The notes under the pieces were generated by a model. The model was not told the origin of the DNA. It searched no databases and saw only the letters and a list, made by a program, of their open reading frames with translations. 48,396 bases of DNA from an uncultured Bacteroidota bacterium (GTDB lineage Bacteria; Bacteroidota; Bacteroidia; Chitinophagales; Chitinophagaceae): contig CAIRTW010000191.1 of NCBI GenBank assembly GCA_903881585.1, forward strand, positions 1 to 48,396, given 5' to 3'. Both the position numbers and the translations under genes were made by a program. Of this stretch, positions 42,504 to 48,396 are shown piece by piece; the stretch's first letter is position 1; each line of letters starts with the position of its first letter.

Positions 42504-43835
42504 ATGACTTTTGATGAATTAAATTTAAGCAGTCCTTTATTAAAAGCATTGGATGACCTCGGTTATAAACATCCTACTACCATCCAGGAGAAAATTTTCT
42601 CGGTTATCATGTCCGGCAGGGATGTGATAGGTATAGCCCAGACCGGCACGGGTAAAACATTTGCCTACCTGCTGCCATGTCTGCGCCAATGGAAGTATGC
42701 AAAGGACAGGGCTCCGCAAATACTGATAATAGTGCCTACCAGGGAACTGGTAAAGCAGGTGGAGGAAGAAGTTAAAAAGCTGAGCACCTATATGACCCTT
42801 GAAGTGGTAGGGGTGTACGGAGGGGTAAATATGAAGCCGCAAACCCTGCGGGTGGAAGAGGGACTGGATGTGCTGGTGGCAACACCGGGCCGTCTGCTGG
42901 ACCTGGCGCTGAATGGCTCGCTGAAATTGAAGCAGATAAAGAAACTGGTGATAGATGAAGTAGATGAAATGCTGAACCTCGGCTTTCGCACGCAGCTGAA
43001 GAATATACTGGATATGCTGCCACCGCAAAGGCAGAACCTGATGTTCTCCGCTACAATGACGGATGATGTTGAGTTACTTATAAATGACTATTTCAAAGGC
43101 CCTGTTACCGTGGAGGCTGCACCTACAGGCACGCCGCTTGATAACATCAACCAGCGGGTGTATTACGTCCCAAACTTTAATACCAAGGTAAACCTGCTTA
43201 CATACCTGCTCAATCACCAGGAAGAAATGAACCGGGTATTGGTCTTCGTTGCCACAAAGCAACTTGCCGACCAGCTATTTGATGAAATAGAGCCTCATTT
43301 TCCGGGTGTTGTGGGGGTGATACATTCCAACAAATCGCAGAACCACCGGTTCAATACTGTAGATCAGTTTCAGCAGGGCAATTACCGATTTATCATAGCT
43401 ACCGATGTTATTGCAAGGGGTATAGATATTGCCGATGTAAGCCACGTTATTAATTTCGATACCCCCGAGGTGCCGGAAGCATACATGCACCGCATAGGCA
43501 GGACCGGCAGGGCTGATAAGACCGGCATCTCAATGGCCTTTGTAACAGAGAAAGAAAAAGAGAGTCTTGAGCGCATAGAAGCCCTGATGAATTATAACGT
43601 GCCTGTAGTGCCGTTGCCGGCCGACCTGGAAATATCATCGGTGCTTACCGAAGACGAAATACCCAAGGTGCGCATGAAAGAGGTGCTCATTCAGCTGCCA
43701 AAGCGCGGCGAAGGCAATCCTGCATTTCACGAAAAATCAGCGAAAAACAAAAAAGTGAATGTAAAGGTCAAGCATTCAGATAAAATGATGAAAAAATACG
43801 GCAAGCCGATCACGAGAGGGCAGAAAAAGAAGTAA
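42504..43835 (+). CDS. DEAD-box-type ATP-dependent RNA helicase (DEVD variant)
   Basis: 443 aa. In order: FDELNLSSPLLKALDDLGYKHPTTIQ (Q motif region), AQTGTGKT (motif I), PTREL (Ia), TPGR (Ib), DEVD in place of DEAD (motif II), SAT (III), then the RecA2 motifs including RGIDIADVSHVINFD (V) and HRIGRTGR (VI). A basic tail (KNKKVNVKVKHSDKMMKKYGKP) likely binds RNA. It remodels RNA in ribosome assembly or mRNA decay; the exact member cannot be named. The ATG at 42405 lies within the nested palindrome and adds non-family residues, so 42504 is used. Confidence 0.93.
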   Translation: MTFDELNLSSPLLKALDDLGYKHPTTIQEKIFSVIMSGRDVIGIAQTGTGKTFAYLLPCLRQWKYAKDRAPQILIIVPTRELVKQVEEEVKKLSTYMTLEVVGVYGGVNMKPQTLRVEEGLDVLVATPGRLLDLALNGSLKLKQIKKLVIDEVDEMLNLGFRTQLKNILDMLPPQRQNLMFSATMTDDVELLINDYFKGPVTVEAAPTGTPLDNINQRVYYVPNFNTKVNLLTYLLNHQEEMNRVLVFVATKQLADQLFDEIEPHFPGVVGVIHSNKSQNHRFNTVDQFQQGNYRFIIATDVIARGIDIADVSHVINFDTPEVPEAYMHRIGRTGRADKTGISMAFVTEKEKESLERIEALMNYNVPVVPLPADLEISSVLTEDEIPKVRMKEVLIQLPKRGEGNPAFHEKSAKNKKVNVKVKHSDKMMKKYGKPITRGQKKK

Positions 43836-43863
43836 GCCGTGTATTAATTTGCCCCGAAGTAAA

Positions 43864-43882
43864 GACGTAGCACTGCAACGTC
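43864..43882. repeat. Diverged copy of the GACGTTGCA palindrome
   Basis: GACGTAGCACTGCAACGTC differs by one base from the core of the long palindrome at 21585-21619. It lies between convergent genes here too. Confidence 0.65.
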
Positions 43883-43926
43883 TCCACCACACAACATGTG
43901 CACGGCATTATAATAAATGATCGAGG

Positions 43927-44343
43927 TCAATCCTTTTTCAGTGATCCGGCATAGCGGCGCAACTGCAACGTACGGGCCCTCACCAGGTCTATACGGCTAT
44001 CCTGGCGCACCATGCACCACCTGTTGCCGGGGCAGTTAAACATATTGTCATAAGACGCAAATTCTGCATCGCGGAAGGCAACCCATGCAGTTTGCGCCTG
44101 TTTAAGCGCTGCCTTGTCTTTAGGCTTCTTTACCGATTTCAAGAGCTTATCATAAGCATGGTCCAGCTCTTTGTTCCACTTGCCATAGGCAATAAAAGCA
44201 CAACCATCTATATTGCCTGAGGAGGTGTCTTTTAAAAGGCAATTCCTGTAGGCAATATCGATCGCATCCTCCGCAACAACCTGGGCGGATGCGCGGCCCA
44301 CCAGCTGCAACAGCAGAAGCAGGAGTAAATATATTTTGGGCAT
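43927..44343 (-). CDS. LprI-type (DUF1311) secreted small protein
   Basis: 138 aa with a signal peptide (IYLLLLLLLQLVGRASA, then QVVAEDAID). The mature part has the LprI pattern: an early Cys, ELDHAYDKLLKSV, AALKQAQTAWVAFRDAEFASYD, then paired Cys (CPGNRWC) and a final helix RIDLVRARTLQLRRY. Named members inhibit lysozyme, but most are uncharacterised. Periplasmic location is expected. The four mature Cys could form two disulfides. Confidence 0.8.
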   Translation of the reverse strand: MPKIYLLLLLLLQLVGRASAQVVAEDAIDIAYRNCLLKDTSSGNIDGCAFIAYGKWNKELDHAYDKLLKSVKKPKDKAALKQAQTAWVAFRDAEFASYDNMFNCPGNRWCMVRQDSRIDLVRARTLQLRRYAGSLKKD

Positions 44344-44382
44344 AGTTCTTTATTTGCAAATCAAATATACTAATAGCATCGT

Positions 44383-45954
44383 TTATTTTCGCTTATAGAT
44401 TTCTGCCCAAACTATACCTTTTTCGATCCTTTTGGCCAGGTAAAAGCCGGTATCGCCCTTGATCTGTAAGTAGCGCTTTTCATCGGGTTCTATATCATCA
44501 AACACGGCGTAATGGGTATTTGAGCCAACCTCCCACTTTACATTTTTGAATGCCTTTTCTGAATGCAGAAATCCTGTTGCCGGATCGGTTAAATGCTGAG
44601 ATTCCATAAACATAGCACCGATCTGCTGGTCTCGGGCTACATTTTTTTCAAAATAGTCTGTCACGCCCTGCTGAACCGTTAGTGCGTCAAAAATGCCGTG
44701 CTCACAGTCGCCGTAGACCTCGTTATGCATATATGCCCGTACGCCAATGCCAAGAACCAACAAAATGACTGGGTAATACAGCCACGTGAAAGACAGTTTG
44801 ATCACTTGCAGATAAAAAACAGAAGTAATGAAAAGCATCGGTATCATAGCTGCCAGTATATACCGGGGCGTAAAGAAGTTCATTGCGGAAAAACACAGAA
44901 AACATAAGATGAACCAGCCGCTCAGCCGTATCAGTTTTCTTTGTTGCGGGCTTGTGCAATATTCGCTGGCAGAATAGGTGTAAATAAAGCACAATGCGGA
45001 CAATATAAACACAATAAAAAAAGGCACGCTGGGTAAAAGCCGCCCGGCGCGGGTATCATCCACGAAATAGTAAATGCAGACAACAGGTAACAATATTGTC
45101 AGCAGTTTCAGTTTTTTTCGTTTGATGGCCGTAATTACGGCAACAGCTGCCAACAGGAGGAAATAGTAGTTTCTCATCTGCGCACAATACAGCGTTTCTA
45201 TACCACACATACGGAAGTTGAACCAGACAATATTCCATTTGTGCTGTATCATGCCATTATGCATCGGGAAGATATACCAGCCCAGCAGGTGCTTCTGTAT
45301 CAGGAAAAAGACAGCGATCAGTACGCAAGGGATCCCTACAGACAGTAGCCTGTAGAGGAGCAATTTCAGTGAAGTACCTTTCTTAAAAGAGCCAGCAATG
45401 GCGTCAATGCCCAAAACAGCCCCCATTACCAGGCCGCTCTCTTTGGTATAAAAAAGCAGGGTGAGGCATAAAGCAGTTAAAAGATATTTCTCTTTTGCGT
45501 AAAAAACAAGGCTTAAAAAGCACCAAAGCGCCACGAGCATTTCAGGCAATAAAATTGATGACTGGATAAAAAACATTTCCTGGACAATAATAAGGGTCAA
45601 CGCCAGCACAGCCACCCGACAGCCGAATATACGCAGTGCCGTTTCATATATTGCGATGAGAAAAAGAACAGAGATCAGCAGGGCAAACGAATGTAATGAA
45701 ACATGCGAAGTGCCAAATATATTCATCCAAATAGCTGCCAGGGCATGAAACAAAAGGGGATGGCCGCGCGACAATTCCGCGTCTATAGCGTTTGGCATCA
45801 GGCTAGGCCCGTGTATATACATAGCCTTTAGCGCCGGTGCGTATGGCCAGCATTCATCCCAATAAAAAGCATAATGCAACTGCGGGATCTTGAGCGCAAC
45901 AAAGATCAGGAGAATGATAAATAAAGGAAGTCTGTCCTTAATATACGTGGGCAT
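44383..45954 (-). CDS. GT-C fold glycosyltransferase (ArnT/PMT-like, family 39 type)
   Basis: 523 aa with about 11-12 membrane segments. The first external loop has FYWDECWPYAPAL (about 30-42), the Asp-Glu site expected for polyprenyl-phosphate-sugar transferases, and ELSRGHPLLFHALAAIWM follows, typical of PMT_2 proteins. The C-terminal ~100 residues form a soluble domain (EKRYLQIKGDTGFYLAKRIEKGIVWAEIYKRK). It likely moves a sugar from a lipid carrier to an envelope acceptor on the periplasmic side. No carrier synthesis genes are next to it. Confidence 0.82.
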   Translation of the reverse strand: MPTYIKDRLPLFIILLIFVALKIPQLHYAFYWDECWPYAPALKAMYIHGPSLMPNAIDAELSRGHPLLFHALAAIWMNIFGTSHVSLHSFALLISVLFLIAIYETALRIFGCRVAVLALTLIIVQEMFFIQSSILLPEMLVALWCFLSLVFYAKEKYLLTALCLTLLFYTKESGLVMGAVLGIDAIAGSFKKGTSLKLLLYRLLSVGIPCVLIAVFFLIQKHLLGWYIFPMHNGMIQHKWNIVWFNFRMCGIETLYCAQMRNYYFLLLAAVAVITAIKRKKLKLLTILLPVVCIYYFVDDTRAGRLLPSVPFFIVFILSALCFIYTYSASEYCTSPQQRKLIRLSGWFILCFLCFSAMNFFTPRYILAAMIPMLFITSVFYLQVIKLSFTWLYYPVILLVLGIGVRAYMHNEVYGDCEHGIFDALTVQQGVTDYFEKNVARDQQIGAMFMESQHLTDPATGFLHSEKAFKNVKWEVGSNTHYAVFDDIEPDEKRYLQIKGDTGFYLAKRIEKGIVWAEIYKRK

Positions 45955-46121
45955 ATTTTGATTTTCTACCAGGAAGCGGGCTTATCAAAGCTATAAACTT
46001 AATACAATATTGCACTCGCGGAGAAAAGAAGATGTAAATACTTAATTTGAAACCGATCGTGATTTGTATCGGGGTGGCGAAAAATCCCCCGATTTTTCAC
46101 ACAGTTATTATTTGCATTTAT

Positions 46122-46152
46122 TGTGCAGTATAACCGTCATGCCTTACTTTTG
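46122..46152 (+). promoter_or_regulatory. Promoter of the M13 peptidase gene
   Basis: TTG (46122-46124) and TACTTTTG (46145-46152) are 20 nt apart, matching the Bacteroidota -33/-7 layout. The ATG follows 24 nt later. Confidence 0.55.
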
Positions 46153-46176
46153 CCGTCTAAAATAAAATCAGATATA

Positions 46177-48228
46177 ATGAATTTAAAACACAGATCCCTT
46201 GTCTCCGTAGCTATTGGGGCAGTTGTATTGGGGATGGCATCATGCCAACCGTCTGGCACAAATTCAGGTGGTAGTGCTATCAAATTGCTGGATGCAGCTA
46301 ATATGGATACGACAGTACATCCCGGCGATAACTTCTTTCAGTATGCCGGTGGCAACTGGTTGAAGAACAATCCAATTCCTGGCAGCGAGACGCGGTGGGG
46401 CAGTTTCAATATCCTCGCGGAAAATAACTACAAAGCATTGCATGGCTTGCTTGATTCTGCAGCAGGCATAAAGAATGCAGCCGCCGGCAGCGCGGTGCAG
46501 AAGGTGGGCGATTTTTACCGCACAGGTATGGATAGCGCCACTATAGATAAGGCAGGTATCACGCCACTTAATGACATTATTGCGCGCATCAATGGCATAA
46601 AAGACGCCAACGGCGTAATGGCGGAAGTGGCGCTGGAACAAACTCAGGGCATCGGACCATTGTACAGCTTTGGTATATCGCCAGATGACAAAAATGTAAC
46701 AAAGGAGATATGCCAGTTCGGGCAGGGTGGCCTCGGTATGCCAGGCCGTGAATATTATTTTGATAAGGATGAGCGCACAGCAAAGATCCGCGAAGCATAT
46801 ACGCAGTACATCCCAAAGATGTTGTCATTAATGGGTGATGCCAATGCTGAGAAGAATGCAGCCGATATCTACAAGCTGGAACTGGCGCTTGCAGGCGCAT
46901 CTATGACGCGCGTGGAAATGCGCGATCCATACAAATTGTATAACAAATATGACATAGCCGGCGCAAACAAGGCAATGCCTGGTACCGACTGGAAAATGAT
47001 ACTCACCGGCCTTAAGGCAGGCAGCACTGACAGTATTATTGTAGGTATGCCAGCATTCTTTACCGAAGTAGCAAAGCAAATGAAGAGCACTTCTGTTGAA
47101 ACCTGGAAGAACTACTTAAAATTTCACCTGGTGAATGATATGGCATCAGAGCTGAGCAGCGGATTCGACTCTACTCACTTCAACTTTTATGGCAAGACCA
47201 TGAATGGCCAGAAAGAGCAGAAACCAAGGTGGAAGCGAATATTGCAGGCAGTGGACGGATCTATAGGTGATCTGCTGGGCCAGCTATATGTGGACAAATA
47301 CTTTAAACCAGAAGCAAAAAAGCGTATGCAGGAGCTGGTGGATAACCTGCAATCTACTTATGCGGAGCGCATACAAAAGCTGGACTGGATGAGCGACAGC
47401 ACTAAGAAAAAAGCGCTGACGAAGCTGAATGCCTTTATGAAAAAAATAGGCTATACCGACAAATGGAGAGACTATAGCGCTATGACAGTAGTGAACAATG
47501 ACTATCTGAAAAATGTACTTGCCGCAGAACAATGGTCCTACAACTATAACCTCAGCAAACTTGGCAAACCGGTTGACCGCACTGAATGGGGCATGACACC
47601 ACCAACAGTAAACGCCTATTACAATCCGGCATTCAACGAGATCGTATTCCCTGCGGGTATCCTCCAGTTCCCATTCTTCGATGAGAGCGCGGATGATGCG
47701 GTGAACTACGGAGGAATAGGTGCCGTAATAGGCCACGAGATGACGCATGGCTTTGACGACCAGGGCCGCCTGTATAATGCTGAGGGTAACCTGAGCAACT
47801 GGTGGAGCCCGGGCGATTCTGCAAATTTTACAACGAAAGCGAAGATTATGGTTGACCAGTTCAACAAAGTGATTGTTATTGATACAAGCCATGCAAATGG
47901 CACCCTAACTGAAGGTGAGAACCTTGCGGACCTGGGTGGTATTAATATCGCTTACGAAGCGTTCAAAAAAACAAAGCAAGGGCAGAGCACTGAAAAAATA
48001 GACGGCTTTACACCAGACCAGCGCTTCTTCCTGAGCTGGGCCCAGGTATGGCGCTCTAATATCCGCCCTGAAGCATTGGCAGCCCGCCTCAAAACTGATC
48101 CGCATTCTCCGGGTGTGCTCCGGTGCAATATGCCGATCAGCAACATGAAAGCATGGTATGATGCCTTCGGTATTAAACCAACCGACAAAATGTACCGTCC
48201 AGAAAATGAAAGGGCGCGGGTTTGGTAA
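46177..48228 (+). CDS. M13 family zinc metallopeptidase lipoprotein (neprilysin/PepO-like)
   Basis: 683 aa. A lipoprotein signal (LVSVAIGAVVLGMASC) has Cys as mature residue 1, followed by a Ser/Gly linker. The N-terminal M13 domain starts DTTVHPGDNFFQYAGGNWLKN. The catalytic domain has VNAYYNPAFNEIVFPAGIL, the zinc motif GHEMTHGFDDQG (about 518-529) and the third ligand Glu in ENLADLGG (about 580). The C-terminal Trp of the family (ERARVW) is present. It should degrade peptides outside the cytoplasm, complementing the S46 dipeptidyl-peptidase. The upstream ATG at 46123 overlaps the promoter, so 46177 is used. Confidence 0.95.
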   Translation: MNLKHRSLVSVAIGAVVLGMASCQPSGTNSGGSAIKLLDAANMDTTVHPGDNFFQYAGGNWLKNNPIPGSETRWGSFNILAENNYKALHGLLDSAAGIKNAAAGSAVQKVGDFYRTGMDSATIDKAGITPLNDIIARINGIKDANGVMAEVALEQTQGIGPLYSFGISPDDKNVTKEICQFGQGGLGMPGREYYFDKDERTAKIREAYTQYIPKMLSLMGDANAEKNAADIYKLELALAGASMTRVEMRDPYKLYNKYDIAGANKAMPGTDWKMILTGLKAGSTDSIIVGMPAFFTEVAKQMKSTSVETWKNYLKFHLVNDMASELSSGFDSTHFNFYGKTMNGQKEQKPRWKRILQAVDGSIGDLLGQLYVDKYFKPEAKKRMQELVDNLQSTYAERIQKLDWMSDSTKKKALTKLNAFMKKIGYTDKWRDYSAMTVVNNDYLKNVLAAEQWSYNYNLSKLGKPVDRTEWGMTPPTVNAYYNPAFNEIVFPAGILQFPFFDESADDAVNYGGIGAVIGHEMTHGFDDQGRLYNAEGNLSNWWSPGDSANFTTKAKIMVDQFNKVIVIDTSHANGTLTEGENLADLGGINIAYEAFKKTKQGQSTEKIDGFTPDQRFFLSWAQVWRSNIRPEALAARLKTDPHSPGVLRCNMPISNMKAWYDAFGIKPTDKMYRPENERARVW

Positions 48229-48262
48229 TTGATTTTCGATTTATCATTATAGTTGTAGAGGC

Positions 48263-48295
48263 CGTCTCAAAAGCAATTTTGAGGCGGTTTTTCTT
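48263..48295 (+). terminator. Terminator of the M13 peptidase gene
   Basis: Arms CCGTCTCAAAA (48263-48273) and TTTTGAGGCGG (48278-48288, one G·U pair) enclose GCAA and are followed by a T-run. Confidence 0.88.
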
Positions 48296-48363
48296 TTTGC
48301 TGTAAAACGAAGTTGTTCTTGGTTGTATTATCTGTTATAGTAGGTAATGAAAGCTGAGGGCTT

Positions 48364-48391
48364 AAAAAGTAGCTTTTTATGCTACTTTTTT
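48364..48391. terminator. Hairpin at the window edge
   Basis: Perfect 10-bp arms AAAAAGTAGC (48364-48373) and GCTACTTTTT (48381-48390). Its gene may lie beyond the window on the opposite strand. Confidence 0.7.
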
Positions 48392-48396
48392 CCTCA

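Overview
The window looks like a chromosomal segment of a Bacteroidota bacterium, most likely close to Chitinophagaceae. Three large secreted proteins end in type IX secretion (T9SS) type A sorting domains. Several genes are preceded by the Bacteroidota -7 promoter element TAnnTTTG instead of a strong Shine-Dalgarno sequence. The primary sigma factor is the short form (285 aa) typical of the phylum, and family-typical genes (S46 dipeptidyl-peptidase, short SEC-C protein, DUF983, DUF1697) are present. The lineage is inferred from gene content only; no rRNA or tRNA gene was seen.

Layout. 1-4.5 kb: a VapBC-like toxin-antitoxin pair, a SEC-C protein, a UvrD-like helicase interrupted by one in-frame TAA, a glutathione peroxidase remnant, a DUF1697 protein and a small secreted protein. 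4.7-8.3 kb: a giant T9SS surface protein with a glycine-rich domain and ten Ig-like repeats. 8.4-11.4 kb: yidC, flanked on both sides by diverged copies of a ~250-bp structured repeat. 11.5-16.9 kb: an orphan gene, fhs, a secreted amidotransferase-like protein and small conserved genes. 16.9-21.5 kb: an S46 peptidase, two small Lys-rich secreted proteins, a DUF445 protein and a beta-hydroxyacid dehydrogenase. 21.6-26.5 kb: a tetR-tolC-emrA-emrB type efflux operon with a palindromic operator over its promoter. 26.6-28.3 kb: a Crp/Fnr regulator converging on gtrA-like and CDP-alcohol phosphatidyltransferase genes; the latter has an FNR-type box upstream. 28.5-36.1 kb: a giant ice-binding (DUF3494) repeat protein with an OmpA-family protein behind it. 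36.2-40.4 kb: an interrupted cation/proton antiporter, rpoD, glutaryl-CoA dehydrogenase and an overlapping pair of unknown small genes. 40.5-48.4 kb: an NHL-propeller T9SS protein, a DEAD-box helicase, an LprI-like protein, a GT-C glycosyltransferase and an M13 peptidase lipoprotein.

Most genes are single-gene housekeeping or surface units separated by clear hairpin terminators. The strongest candidates for undescribed biology are: the yidC-flanking repeat, whose stem changes sequence between copies but stays paired; the ice-binding protein/OmpA operon, with a recent 450-bp internal duplication; the FNR-like box beside a Crp/Fnr gene whose recognition helix matches it; and several families of small palindromes dispersed between genes and, once, inside a coding region. 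Two separate genes carry a single in-frame TAA with an intact frame beyond it.
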